From Gluconacetobacter johannae (GTDB lineage Bacteria > Pseudomonadota > Alphaproteobacteria > Acetobacterales > Acetobacteraceae): DNA of 64,000 bases. The stretch spans positions 1 to 64,000 of the forward strand of contig NZ_JABEQH010000022.1 in NCBI RefSeq assembly GCF_014174305.1, read 5' to 3'. This document shows, piece by piece, positions 21,114 through 30,165 of the stretch. Each line of letters starts with the position of its first letter. Within the stretch, counting starts at the first letter, position 1. Under the pieces are notes generated by a model that saw only the letters and a list, made by a program, of their open reading frames with translations, did no database searches and was not told the DNA's origin. The translations under genes were made by a program, and so were the position numbers.

Positions 21114-22358
21114 ATGCCCCAGAGCGAATTCCTCCGGGAAGCCGAAGCGCGCGGCTTCATCTTCCAGTGCACGGACATGGAGGCCCTGGACGCCGCCATG
21201 CAGGCCGGACCGGTGGCGGGCTATATCGGCTTCGACCCCACTGCCGACAGCCTGCATGTCGGCAGCCTGATCCAGATCATGATGCTGCGCCTGCTGCAGA
21301 AGCACGGCCACCGGCCGGTGGCGCTGCTGGGCGGCGGCACCGCGCGGATCGGCGACCCCTCGTTCCGTGAGGAAGCCCGCATGCTGATGACCGGCGACAC
21401 GATCGCCGCCAATCTGCGCGGCATCGAGGGCAGCCTGCGCCAGTACCTGTCCTTTGCCGACGACACCACAGGCGCGGTCCTGGCGAACAACGCGGACTGG
21501 CTGGACCGGCTGTCCTATATCGACCTGCTGCGCGACGTGGGCGTGCATTTTTCGGTCAACCGGATGCTGTCCTTCGATTCCGTCCGCTCGCGGCTGGAGC
21601 GCGAACAGGGGCTGACCTTCCTGGAATTCAACTATTCCATCCTGCAATCCTACGATTTCCGCGAACTGAACCGCACCCTGGGCGTGACCTTGCAGATGGG
21701 CGGGTCCGACCAGTGGGGCAACATCGTCTCGGGTATCGACCTGGTCCGCCGGACCGACCAGAAGCAGGTCTTCGGCCTGACGACTCCCCTGCTGACCACG
21801 GCGTCGGGCGCCAAGATGGGCAAGTCGGCGCGCGGGGCGGTCTGGCTGTCGGCGGACAAGCTGCCGGTTTTCGAATACTGGCAGTTCTGGCGCAATACCG
21901 AGGACGCGGACGTCGGCCGCTTCCTGCGCCTGTTCACCGACCTGCCCCTGGCGGAATGCGACCGCCTGGCCGCCCTGCGGGATGCCGAGATCAACGAGGC
22001 CAAGAAGATCCTGGCGACCGAGGCCACCGCCCTGTGCCACGGCCGCGCCGCCGCCGAGGCCGCCGCCGAAGCCGCCCGCCGCACGTTCGAGGAGGGCGCC
22101 GCGCCGGCCGACCTGCCCACCCGCCCGATTCCGGCAGCCGTGCTCGCCGCCGGCATCCCGGCCTTCCGCCTGTTCGTCGAAAGCGGGATGGCGGCCAGCA
22201 ACGGCGAGGCCCGACGCCTGATCCGGGGCGGCGGCGCACGGGTCAACGACGTTCCGGTCCGGGACGAGGGCGCCGTGGTCTCGATCGCCGACCTGACGGA
22301 CGGCGCGATCAAGCTGTCCTCGGGCCGCAAGCACCACCTGCTGGTGCGCCCGGAATAG
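21114..22358 (+). CDS. tyrS: Tyrosyl-tRNA synthetase
   Basis: This 414-residue class I aminoacyl-tRNA synthetase charges tRNA-Tyr. The HIGH-type signature is [14 protein letters not shown] (~39–52). Tyrosine-pocket elements include [25 protein letters not shown]. The KMSKS equivalent is [12 protein letters not shown] (~235). The C-terminal S4 RNA-binding domain (~345–414) contains [14 protein letters not shown]. The start is ATG 21114, after about 140 bp of leader. The leader shows no T-box, which would be unexpected in this group anyway. Confidence 0.95.
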   Translation: MPQSEFLREAEARGFIFQCTDMEALDAAMQAGPVAGYIGFDPTADSLHVGSLIQIMMLRLLQKHGHRPVALLGGGTARIGDPSFREEARMLMTGDTIAANLRGIEGSLRQYLSFADDTTGAVLANNADWLDRLSYIDLLRDVGVHFSVNRMLSFDSVRSRLEREQGLTFLEFNYSILQSYDFRELNRTLGVTLQMGGSDQWGNIVSGIDLVRRTDQKQVFGLTTPLLTTASGAKMGKSARGAVWLSADKLPVFEYWQFWRNTEDADVGRFLRLFTDLPLAECDRLAALRDAEINEAKKILATEATALCHGRAAAEAAAEAARRTFEEGAAPADLPTRPIPAAVLAAGIPAFRLFVESGMAASNGEARRLIRGGGARVNDVPVRDEGAVVSIADLTDGAIKLSSGRKHHLLVRPE

Positions 22359-22374
22359 GCCTGCCGAGGGGCCG

Positions 22375-22740
22375 ATGACCACAGAAGCGCCCTCCGACGA
22401 ACTGTGGGCACGGCTTGGCCGCTCGGCCTTCCGGGCGCGCTTCCATCTGGACGCGCGCGACCGCGCCTATCTGGAGGCGAAGGGCATCGCCACCGTGATG
22501 TCACACGCCGCCGATTTCATTGCCCGGCGGCTGGCCCCCGCCCAGCCGGCCCGTGACGGGCGGCAGACCCCATGGCGGGGCCATCCCGTCTTCGTGGCGC
22601 AGCACGCCACCGCGACCTGCTGCCGATCATGCCTGGAGAAATGGCATCATCTGCCAAAGGGCCGCGCGCTGGCGCCGGCCGAACAGGCCTACATCCTGAC
22701 CGCGATCCGCCTCTGGCTGGACCGCGAACGGACGCGATAG
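22375..22740 (+). CDS. DUF4186 family protein
   Basis: This 121-residue protein matches the DUF4186 family along its length: FRARFHLDARDRAYLEAKG, RRLAPAQP, RGHPVFVAQHATATCCRSCL, KWHHLPKGRAL. The conserved HATATCCRSCLEKWHH block, rich in Cys and His, suggests a metal or redox site, but no function is known to me. It begins 16 bp after tyrS on the same strand, so it is probably co-transcribed, and it converges with the Rieske gene 6 bp downstream. Confidence 0.85.
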   Translation: MTTEAPSDELWARLGRSAFRARFHLDARDRAYLEAKGIATVMSHAADFIARRLAPAQPARDGRQTPWRGHPVFVAQHATATCCRSCLEKWHHLPKGRALAPAEQAYILTAIRLWLDRERTR

Positions 22741-22746
22741 GCGACG

Positions 22747-23091
22747 TCACCCGATCCGGGGGGCCGCGTCGATCCAGACCGCACCGTCGCGGACATGGGC
22801 GTCGAATCGCCGGGCCGCGCATGCCGGGCGCGCCACCCCGTCCGGCCCCACGGCCCGCCCCGATTCGTCGAACGCCCACAGATGGAACGGACAGACCAGC
22901 CGTCCGTCGGCGACGTACCCGGCGGACAGGCGGGCGTCGCGGTGCGGGCAGCGATCCGCGAACACGCGCGGCCCGCCGTCGGACCCCATCCAGACCACCA
23001 GCGCCTGGCCGCCCGCCACGACACGAAGCGGCCGTTCGCGCGCGTCCGCAACCCCGCACAGCCGCACCCCATCCCCGGCGACGTCCGCCAT
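22747..23091 (-). CDS. Rieske [2Fe-2S] domain protein (ferredoxin-like)
   Basis: This 114-residue stand-alone Rieske domain has both cluster boxes: CPHRDARLSAG and CPFHLWAFD (Cys-x-His…Cys-x2-His). No TM segment or oxygenase domain is attached, so it is probably a soluble electron carrier or the ferredoxin component of an oxygenase or nitrite-reductase-like system. No partner enzyme lies nearby. ATG 23091 gives a compact domain; an in-frame ATG at 23115 is an alternative. Confidence 0.85.
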   Translation of the reverse strand: MADVAGDGVRLCGVADARERPLRVVAGGQALVVWMGSDGGPRVFADRCPHRDARLSAGYVADGRLVCPFHLWAFDESGRAVGPDGVARPACAARRFDAHVRDGAVWIDAAPRIG

Positions 23092-23212
23092 GCTTCGGTC
23101 ACACCTCCGCGCCATCATCCTGCTCCACCCGCCCGATGCCGGGGGTGTGCCTAGCCCGGCCGAAACAATCGGGCTAGGCTGACGAGACTTGGAATTACAG
23201 GATGACAGGTTC

Positions 23213-24460
23213 ATGACTTCCTCATCATCCCATGACCGCCTGCTGGACCGCCTGGGCGAAGTCGCGGTCCGGATCGGGCTGAACATCGCGCCGGGTCAGC
23301 AATTGCTGATTACCGCGCCGCTCGACGCGGTGCCGCTGGTGCGCCGGATCACCGAACATGCCTATCGGGCCGGCGCATCGCTGGTCACGCCGTTCTTTTC
23401 GGACGACGAAATGACGCTGGCGCGCTTCCACCACGCGCCGGATGCCGCCTTCGACGTGGCGGCGGGCTGGCTGCAGGACGGCATGGCCAACGCCTATCGC
23501 GACGGCGCCGCGCGGATGGCCATCACCGGCGGCAACCCCGTGCTGCTGAGCAACGAGGACCCGGACCGCGTCGCCCGCGCCAACAAGGCCAGTTCGCTGG
23601 CCGGGCGTCCGGCCATGGAGCTTATCACCAGCTTCGCCGTCAACTGGAACATCGTCGCCGCCGCGACGCCGGCCTGGGCCGCGCAGGTCTTCCCCGACGA
23701 CGCGCCGGACGTGGCTCTCGCCCGACTGTGGGACGCCATCTTCCTGGCATCGCGCGTGACGGTGGACGACCCGGTGGCGGCTTGGGCCGACCATAACGCC
23801 ACGCTGCATCGCCGGGCCGACTGGCTGAACGAACGCCGGTTCGCCGCCCTGCATTTCACCGGCCCCGGCACCGACCTGACGGTGGGCCTGGCCGACGGCC
23901 ATGCCTGGGCCGGCGGGTCGGAACCCGCGCGCAACGGCATCGTGTGCAACCCCAACATCCCGACCGAGGAAGTCTTCACCACGCCACACGCCCAGCGCGT
24001 CGAAGGCCATGTGCGCGCGACCAAGCCGCTGTTCCACCAGGGCACGCTGATCGACGGCATCGAAGTGCGCTTCGAAGGCGGCCGGATCGTGGAGACGCAC
24101 GCCACCCAGGGCCTTCCGGTGCTGGAGCGGATCCTGGCGACCGACGAAGGGGCGAGCAGGCTGGGCGAAGTGGCGCTGGTGCCCCATTCCTCGCCGATCT
24201 CGCACAGCGGAATCCTGTTCCGTAACACGCTATTCGACGAAAACGCCTCCAGCCACATTGCGCTGGGCCAGGCCTATACCAAATGCATGCTGGACACCGA
24301 CGGCCAGACGCCCGAGCAGATCGTGGCCCGCGGCGCCAACAGCAGCTTCATCCATATCGACTGGATGATCGGCTCGGCCGAAATCAACGTCGACGCCATC
24401 ACCCAGGATGGCGGCCGCGAACCCCTGATGAGACACGGCGAATGGGCCAACCCGGTATGA
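23213..24460 (+). CDS. Aminopeptidase, M29 family (AmpS/PepS-like)
   Basis: This 415-residue cytoplasmic metallo-aminopeptidase belongs to the 'thermophilic' M29 family, whose two-metal sites use Glu, His and Asp ligands. Conserved blocks include NIPTEEVFTTPH (~250), the Glu in GEVALVPHSSP (~320), NTLFDENASSHIALG (~338–352) and FIHIDWMIGSAEIN near the C-terminus (~380). ATG 23213 (MTSSSSHDRLLDRLGEVAV) matches the usual family N-terminus; the upstream in-frame TTG at 23189 is not favoured. The next gene overlaps its stop by 4 bp (ATGA). Confidence 0.9.
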   Translation: MTSSSSHDRLLDRLGEVAVRIGLNIAPGQQLLITAPLDAVPLVRRITEHAYRAGASLVTPFFSDDEMTLARFHHAPDAAFDVAAGWLQDGMANAYRDGAARMAITGGNPVLLSNEDPDRVARANKASSLAGRPAMELITSFAVNWNIVAAATPAWAAQVFPDDAPDVALARLWDAIFLASRVTVDDPVAAWADHNATLHRRADWLNERRFAALHFTGPGTDLTVGLADGHAWAGGSEPARNGIVCNPNIPTEEVFTTPHAQRVEGHVRATKPLFHQGTLIDGIEVRFEGGRIVETHATQGLPVLERILATDEGASRLGEVALVPHSSPISHSGILFRNTLFDENASSHIALGQAYTKCMLDTDGQTPEQIVARGANSSFIHIDWMIGSAEINVDAITQDGGREPLMRHGEWANPV

Positions 24461-24945
24461 ACACACGCACCTCCCTCCTGGCGATGGCGCTGGCCGCCGC
24501 CATCCTGCCGGCCGCGCCCGCCCTGGCGCAGCAGCAGGCCGCCCCGCCCGGCGTGGATCAGGCGACATTCGAGCGTGACATGCAGGAAGCCGCCCGCTAT
24601 CCGCTGCCCGCCGATTTCCTGCCCCGCATGACCGCCACGATCCAGGCCATCCAGGCCGCCGGGATCGCGCCGCCGAACACGCCGAACCTGTCGCTGGCGC
24701 AGACGATCGACCGCACCGCGGCCATTCCGGGGCTGACCCCGATCCTGGCCGCCCACGGCTTCACCCCGCGCGATTTCGTCATGGGCATCACGGCCTTCGG
24801 CCTGACCGAAGCGCTGATCCAGCAGCCCCCGCCGGCCGGGGCGCATGCACCGCAGCCGAATCCGGCGAACGTGGCGCTGATCCGCAACTATCCGCAGGAT
24901 GCCCAGACCCTGGCGCAGGCCATGGCCGGCGGCAATCAGCAATAA
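24457..24945 (+). CDS. Secreted protein of unknown function, translationally coupled to the M29 peptidase
   Basis: This 162-residue protein has a clear signal peptide (MNTRTSLLAMALAAAILPAA, cleavage after ALA at ~25). The mature part is rich in Ala, Pro and Gln and lacks cysteines. Its core (ATIQAIQAAGIAPPNTP, then LAAHGFTPRDFVMGITAFGL) resembles small periplasmic proteins of Acetobacteraceae, but I cannot name a family. The start overlaps the peptidase stop (ATGA). The 3' end overlaps the convergent glycosyltransferase gene by 10 bp. Confidence 0.75.
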   Translation: MNTRTSLLAMALAAAILPAAPALAQQQAAPPGVDQATFERDMQEAARYPLPADFLPRMTATIQAIQAAGIAPPNTPNLSLAQTIDRTAAIPGLTPILAAHGFTPRDFVMGITAFGLTEALIQQPPPAGAHAPQPNPANVALIRNYPQDAQTLAQAMAGGNQQ

Positions 24946-26096
24946 CCGTTCGAGGGGGGACGGCGAGGGCTTTGGGGCCTATGGGCGGGGTCCAGCAACC
25001 CGTCCAGGGTCCGGGCGATCACCCGGGCCTCGTCATACCGGTCCAGCGCGCGGGCGCGTCCTGCCGCCCCCATCCGGGCGCGTAACGCCCCGTCGCGAAC
25101 CAGGCGGTTCAGCGACCGGGCCAGCGGAGCGACCTCGCCGGCCGGCACCAGCAGGCCGGTCCGCCCGTTCACCACCTGCTCCCTGGGGCCGCTGATATCG
25201 GTCGCCACCACCGGCAGGCCGGTCAGCATCGCCTCGATCACCGACATCGGCAGCCCTTCGAAATGGCTTGGCAGGGTGAAGATGTCCGCCGCCGCCAGCA
25301 GGGCGGGAATGTCCCGGCGATATCCCAGGCAGCGCAGACGCCCGCCCAGCACGCGCCGTGCCTCGGCAAAGCACACATCCAGCGCCTGACCATGGTCCGA
25401 GGCCAGGCGTTCGCCCACCACCCACAGCATCGCATCGGGCACCTGGGCCATCGCCGCCAGCAATTCCGGGTACCCCTTGTGCCGGACCAGCCGGGACACG
25501 ACGACGATGACCACCGCGTCGTCAGGAACGCCCAGTTCGGCCCGGATGCGCGCGCGCGCCTGCGCGTCCGGATGGAACAGGGCCGGGTCCCGTCCGTTGC
25601 CCACGGCCGTGGCGGCCGGATGGATATGCAGGCGCCGCGCGTCGTCGGCTTCCTGGGACGACACGGTGAAATACCGGTCGGTGATTCGCCCCGCGCACCA
25701 TTCCAGCACCAGCGACACGCCCCGCCGCAGGCGCGAGCCCGGCTGGTTGAACAGGAAGCCATGGCAGGTGTAGGCCACGCACGGCACGCCGCACAGTCGC
25801 GCCGCCAGCCGGGCCAGCAGGCCGCTGATCGGCATGTGGGCATGCACGATGTCCGGCCGTTCCCGCCGGATCAGCCGGACCAGCGCGGCCAGCGCCCGGC
25901 CCTGCGCCAGCGGCGAGAACGACCGCGCCATCGGCAGCGGCTCCACCCGGAACCCCTCGGCGCGGACATCGGCCAGCAACGCCCCGTCCGCACACCCGCC
26001 GACGACCTCGTGCCCGCGCGCGCGCAGGCCGCGCATCAGCGGCAGCAGAAAATGCCGCAACGAGAAATCGACGTTCGTGATTTCGAGAATTTTCAT
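24936..26096 (-). CDS. GT4-family glycosyltransferase
   Basis: This 386-residue GT-B glycosyltransferase starts MKILEITNVDFSLRHFLLPL and has PDIVHAHMPISGLLARLAAR (~82–101), YTCHGFLFNQPG (~113) and VGNGRDPALFHPD (~165). The donor half carries VVVSRLVRHKGYPELLAAM (~198) and the E-x7-E motif SHFEGLPMSVIEAMLTGLPV (~285). This layout matches capsular or O-antigen GT4 enzymes. It sits 18 bp behind the heparinase-like gene, so the pair may modify or process the same glycan, but no further polysaccharide genes surround it. Confidence 0.85.
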   Translation of the reverse strand: MKILEITNVDFSLRHFLLPLMRGLRARGHEVVGGCADGALLADVRAEGFRVEPLPMARSFSPLAQGRALAALVRLIRRERPDIVHAHMPISGLLARLAARLCGVPCVAYTCHGFLFNQPGSRLRRGVSLVLEWCAGRITDRYFTVSSQEADDARRLHIHPAATAVGNGRDPALFHPDAQARARIRAELGVPDDAVVIVVVSRLVRHKGYPELLAAMAQVPDAMLWVVGERLASDHGQALDVCFAEARRVLGGRLRCLGYRRDIPALLAAADIFTLPSHFEGLPMSVIEAMLTGLPVVATDISGPREQVVNGRTGLLVPAGEVAPLARSLNRLVRDGALRARMGAAGRARALDRYDEARVIARTLDGLLDPAHRPQSPRRPPSNGYC

Positions 26097-26114
26097 CGTC
26101 CCGGCGAACGGCGT

Positions 26115-27902
26115 TCAGCCGTCGGTCCGCAGCAGGGCCCAGCGCACGACCTGCCGCGTCCGCCCTCCGGCGTCGGCCGGGGCGGGTGCGGGCGCCTCCG
26201 GTGTCGATGGGGCAGGTGTTTCGGCCGGCGTTTGTTCCGGGGGGGGCGAAGCATCCATGCCGGTGCTTTCGGCCTCCGGCGAATCTTCGGCTGTCCCGGT
26301 CTCCGGTTCCGTCTCCGGTTGGGCGGCTTCGACCGGCCCGTCCCCGCCCTTGTCGCCGGGCCGGACCCTGACGACGATCTGGCGGGTCCGTTCCGGCGTC
26401 GCGCCGCTGAAATAGACGCTTTCCTCGACGGCGACGGTGCCGCCGTCGGCGCGGAATCTCCAGATCCATCCGCCGACATCCAGCACGACCACCTGGGCGT
26501 CGGCATCCAGTTCGGCCTCGACCGACGGATGCAGGTGGAATCGCAGGACGAAGGACTGAAGGCGCTCGCCCTCCACCACCTCCTCGCCCCGCAGGTTCTC
26601 GCCGCCATCGCCCAGATAAAGCCGACGCCGCCACGACGCGCCGAACGGGGCGTGGTACCCGTCGTGCGCCAGATCCAGCCAATGGGCCCCATCCTGGGCG
26701 ACCTGTTCGACCGTCACATGCGCCGGACGCCGCTGGATCCCGCCCTGCGGGGCGAAATCGGACGACGAACTGTCTTCCAGGACCAGCAGCGAATGGGCGG
26801 CGCTCTCGCGCAGGGCGCGACGCCATTCCGGCAGTTCGCCGGCCCCGCAATTGACGATCAGCCGCTGCCGCGCGACCGAGAACTCGAACGACAGGGTGCC
26901 GGCATGGGCCTCGGCGTCGAATCCCGGCGGCGGCGGCGCGGCCGCATCGACCAGCAGCAGCGACCGGCCGACCTGAAGGCGGATGAACCCGCCATCGGGC
27001 ATCGCGGTCGCCACCACCCTTGCCCGCGTCGCCTGCGACAGCACCATCTCGATCATCGCCACGCTGCCCGCATGGCTGCCGTTGAACAGGGCCAGGCCGC
27101 CATCGCCATGGCGCAGCGCCCGCAGGACCGGGCTCATCCGGTCAAGGGCCAAGGCCAGGGAATCCGGCAGGGCAATCTGCGCCGCCTGCAGCATCGCCCG
27201 CATTTCCGCCAGTTCGCGCAGCGCCAGGAACTGGATTTCCGGACTGCGCTGGATATGGCATCCGTCCTGCAGGACCTGGCACGCCAACTCCCCGTCGATA
27301 TAGCGCAGGAACCGGGTCAGGAAGCCGCTATGGTCGGGCATCGCGACGGCAGCCGCCAGCAGGCCCTTGAAGGCCGTCAGCGCCCGCCAGTCGTGCGAGT
27401 CCGGCGGCAGCAGGGCGGCCAGCGTCCGGCCTTCGGTCAGCAGGCGCGTCATCAGGCGCTGGCGAAAGGCGTCGTCGGCCGACGCGGCGAAGAAGTCGTA
27501 ATGGCCCAGCCAGGACGCCAGCCTGGCCCCCGTCACCGCGCAGTCGCGCACCATCGGGTCGGTCGGCGGGTGGGACAGCCAGTCATTGACCAGCGCCCGC
27601 GCCTGCAACCGCGCCGAATCGGTACCGACGGCGCGCAGGTCGCGCAGCCAGGTAAACCCATGCAGGTAGGCCCGGAACCGCTCGGGGTACGAGGGATCTT
27701 CCCACCGGCCGGGGCCGATGCGGCGGGTGACGCCGGCATGCGTCAGGCTGCCCTTCACCAGGCGCGCGCCCGACGCCGGGTCGCCGGGCCACAAATCGCG
27801 AATGGCATGCACAGGGGCAGGCGGCACCCGGCCCAGCCCGGCCAGGGACGGCAGGCGCGCCAGAGAAAGGCGCGCATCCTGGCTCCATCGTCGCAGGACC
27901 AT
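26115..27902 (-). CDS. Heparinase II/III family protein
   Basis: This 595-residue protein has an (alpha/alpha) toroid N-terminal part (~1–330) and a beta-sandwich heparinase II/III-like C-terminal part (~330–515). Recognisable stretches are DCAVTGARLASWLGHYDFF, DGCHIQRSPEIQFLALRELAE (the HIQRSPE segment is strongly conserved) and ATAMPDGGFIRLQVGRSLLL. No signal peptide is evident. An unusual Pro/Glu/Thr/Ala-rich stretch (~520–580) sits before the last conserved residues (QVVRWALL). The family cleaves uronic-acid polymers, but many alphaproteobacterial members near rsmB/rpe have unknown substrates. ATG 27902 follows a purine-rich GAGAGGGGC site. Confidence 0.85.
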   Translation of the reverse strand: MVLRRWSQDARLSLARLPSLAGLGRVPPAPVHAIRDLWPGDPASGARLVKGSLTHAGVTRRIGPGRWEDPSYPERFRAYLHGFTWLRDLRAVGTDSARLQARALVNDWLSHPPTDPMVRDCAVTGARLASWLGHYDFFAASADDAFRQRLMTRLLTEGRTLAALLPPDSHDWRALTAFKGLLAAAVAMPDHSGFLTRFLRYIDGELACQVLQDGCHIQRSPEIQFLALRELAEMRAMLQAAQIALPDSLALALDRMSPVLRALRHGDGGLALFNGSHAGSVAMIEMVLSQATRARVVATAMPDGGFIRLQVGRSLLLVDAAAPPPPGFDAEAHAGTLSFEFSVARQRLIVNCGAGELPEWRRALRESAAHSLLVLEDSSSSDFAPQGGIQRRPAHVTVEQVAQDGAHWLDLAHDGYHAPFGASWRRRLYLGDGGENLRGEEVVEGERLQSFVLRFHLHPSVEAELDADAQVVVLDVGGWIWRFRADGGTVAVEESVYFSGATPERTRQIVVRVRPGDKGGDGPVEAAQPETEPETGTAEDSPEAESTGMDASPPPEQTPAETPAPSTPEAPAPAPADAGGRTRQVVRWALLRTDG

Positions 27903-27963
27903 CAGGCCCCTCTCATCCCATGGCGTCCGGCCATCGTTCCCACGGCCGCAAGCCCGGTGCTGG

Positions 27964-28641
27964 TCATGCGGGCCGTCGGCCCGCCTCGCGCAGGGCGGTG
28001 ATCGCCCGGCCATAGTCCGGCTGGCCATAGACCGACGTACCGGCCACCAGCATGTCCGCTCCGGCCGCCGTGGCCAGGGCGGCGGTTTCGACATCCACCC
28101 CGCCATCGACGCCGATGCGGATATCCCGCCCGGTCGCGTCCGCCATGCGCCGCAGGGTGCGGATCTTGTCCAACTGGCTGGTCAGGAACTTCTGGCCGCC
28201 GAAGCCGGGGTTGACGGTCATGACCAGGATCATGTCCACCAGGTCCAGCACCTCGGCCACCGCCTCGGGCGGGGTGGCGGGGCATATGGCGACGCCGGGC
28301 TTGACCCCCAGCGCGCGCACCTGCTGGAGCGAGCGATGGGTGTGCGGCCCGGCCTCGATATGCAGGTGGATGTGGTCCGCCCCCGCACGGGCGAACATCT
28401 CCAGATACGGGTCGACCGGCGCAATCATCAGATGCACGTCGAACACCAGGCCGGATTGCGGTCGCAATGCCTTGATCAGTTGCGGCCCGAACGACAGGTT
28501 CGGCACGAAATGGCCGTCCATCACGTCCAGATGCAGCCAGTCCGCACCCCCGCGTTCGACGGCGATCACTTCCTCGGCCATGCGGGAGAAATCGGCGGAC
28601 AGCACACTGGGCGCGATGAGGGGAGGAAAATGAGCAGGCAT
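27964..28641 (-). CDS. rpe: Ribulose-phosphate 3-epimerase
   Basis: This 225-residue TIM-barrel enzyme interconverts ribulose-5-P and xylulose-5-P in the pentose phosphate and Calvin-type pathways. Family motifs are IAPSVLSADFSRM (~9–21), LHLDVMDGHFVPNLSFGP (~36–53, catalytic Asp and metal His), DVHLMIAPVD (~68), VMTVNPGFGGQKF (~140) and VDGGVDVETA with the second catalytic Asp (~178). Start ATG 28641 matches the usual length. It lies between rsmB (80 bp upstream) and the heparinase-like gene on the same strand. Confidence 0.95.
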   Translation of the reverse strand: MPAHFPPLIAPSVLSADFSRMAEEVIAVERGGADWLHLDVMDGHFVPNLSFGPQLIKALRPQSGLVFDVHLMIAPVDPYLEMFARAGADHIHLHIEAGPHTHRSLQQVRALGVKPGVAICPATPPEAVAEVLDLVDMILVMTVNPGFGGQKFLTSQLDKIRTLRRMADATGRDIRIGVDGGVDVETAALATAAGADMLVAGTSVYGQPDYGRAITALREAGRRPA

Positions 28642-28720
28642 GGGCGCAGTGTAACAGAAAATCACGCCCCTCATGCAAGCAGTTGCGTGCACGTGGCCCG
28701 ACGTCGCCCGATCACGTCTC

Positions 28721-30007
28721 CTAGCGGCGGCGGAACCGCGCAGCGAAGAACCCGTCCATGCCGCCCTGCGCCGCCCACAGGCCGGGATGGGTCCGCAGCC
28801 AGCCCTCGGGCGTCCGGGCCTCGGGCAGGTCCGCCAGTTCCTCGGGCGTGAAGGGGTCGGGCTCCAGCCCCATCGCGATGGCGGCACGGACCCGCTCCGG
28901 CCCCTCCTCGGGCTGGAGCGAGCACACGGCATAGACCAGTCGGCCGCCGGGGCGCAGCATGTCCCGCGCGGCGGCCAGCAGGCGGTCCTGCCCGGCGGTC
29001 AGGGCCGTCAGGTCGCGCGGGCGCTTGATCCACAGCACGTCGGGATGCCGGCGCGCCGTGCCCGTCGCCGAGCAGGGCGCATCCAGCAGCACCGCGTCCA
29101 GCGGGGCGTCCGGCCGCCACTCGGCCGCGTCGCCCTGCACCGTCGTCACACGATCGGCCAGTCCCAGCCGGGCCAGATTGTCGCGCAGCCGCGCCATCCG
29201 CGCGGGCTCCCGCTCCACCGCCGTGACGTCGGCGCCGGCCAGCGCCAGTTGCGCCGTCTTGCCGCCCGGCGCCGCGCACAGGTCGGCGACCCGCTCGCCG
29301 GGGCGGACGGCCAGCAGGCGCGCCGGCAGGGCGGCCGCCGCGTCCTGCACCCAGAACGCCCCGTCGGCATAGCCCGGCAGGTCGGCCACGCGGGTTCCGG
29401 CCGGCAGGCGCACGCTGCCCGTGGGCAGGATGGTCCCGTCGGGCGGGCAGGCCGCGCCGGGCCGCAACGTAAGGTCCAGAGGGGCCTCGCGTCCCAGGGC
29501 CTCGGCCACCGGGCGGGCCAGGTCGCCCCACGAACTCCACAGCCAGGGGGGCACGTCCAGCCGGGCCTGGTCCAGGCCCTCCAGCGCGCCGGCGCCCGCC
29601 TGCGCGACACGGCGCAGCACCGCGTTCACCAGGCCCGCGAACGGCGTCAGGCCCTGCCGGCGCGCCAGGGACACCGCCGTGCCGACCGCCGCGTGCGCCG
29701 GGGTGTCCAGCAGCAGAAGCTGCGCCACGCCGATCAGCAGCACGACGCGCACCGGCGCCGGGGGCTCCTTCTTCAGGAAGGGTTCCAGCACCATGCCGGC
29801 CGTGCCCATGTGCCGCAGGACGGTGGCCGCCAGCCGGTGGGCCGCCGCGCGGTCGCGCGCGTCCGCATCCCGTGCCGCCGGCGAACGCTCCAGGCTGGTT
29901 TCCAGCATCCGCCGATGCGCGATGACGCCCAGGACGATGTCGAAGGCGATATCGCGCGTCGGGTCGCTGTCCGCCGCGCGCGGCCTGTTCCTTGGTCCCT
30001 GGCTCAT
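28721..30007 (-). CDS. rsmB: 16S rRNA m5C methyltransferase, RsmB/Fmu family
   Basis: This 428-residue enzyme has an N-terminal NusB-like RNA-binding domain (~15–150; FDIVLGVIAHRRMLE, VLRHMGTAGMVLEPFL) and a C-terminal Rossmann methyltransferase. The SAM motif is VADLCAAPGGKTAQLA (~255–270). The two cysteines of m5C methyltransferases are in DAPCSATG (~309) and YAVCSLQPEEG (~360). It probably methylates C967 of 16S rRNA. It is divergent from the YggS gene across about 160 bp. Confidence 0.9.
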   Translation of the reverse strand: MSQGPRNRPRAADSDPTRDIAFDIVLGVIAHRRMLETSLERSPAARDADARDRAAAHRLAATVLRHMGTAGMVLEPFLKKEPPAPVRVVLLIGVAQLLLLDTPAHAAVGTAVSLARRQGLTPFAGLVNAVLRRVAQAGAGALEGLDQARLDVPPWLWSSWGDLARPVAEALGREAPLDLTLRPGAACPPDGTILPTGSVRLPAGTRVADLPGYADGAFWVQDAAAALPARLLAVRPGERVADLCAAPGGKTAQLALAGADVTAVEREPARMARLRDNLARLGLADRVTTVQGDAAEWRPDAPLDAVLLDAPCSATGTARRHPDVLWIKRPRDLTALTAGQDRLLAAARDMLRPGGRLVYAVCSLQPEEGPERVRAAIAMGLEPDPFTPEELADLPEARTPEGWLRTHPGLWAAQGGMDGFFAARFRRR

Positions 30008-30165
30008 GATGCTGCGGTCCCGCCCCTTCCCAGTCCCTGATTACGGTTTGAAGCGTGCGCTGATGGCATGACACGGCCGGCGCCGCCAGCCCCCCGGCCC
30101 GAAAACCGCGCGAAAGAACCGCCGGCCCCTTGACCGGTAGCCCCGCCGGGCCAACCGTAACCCAC

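Noticed and set aside
25263-28001. 912-codon plus-strand frame opposite the glycosyltransferase and heparinase genes
   Set aside because: It spans two real genes on the other strand and has no family features.
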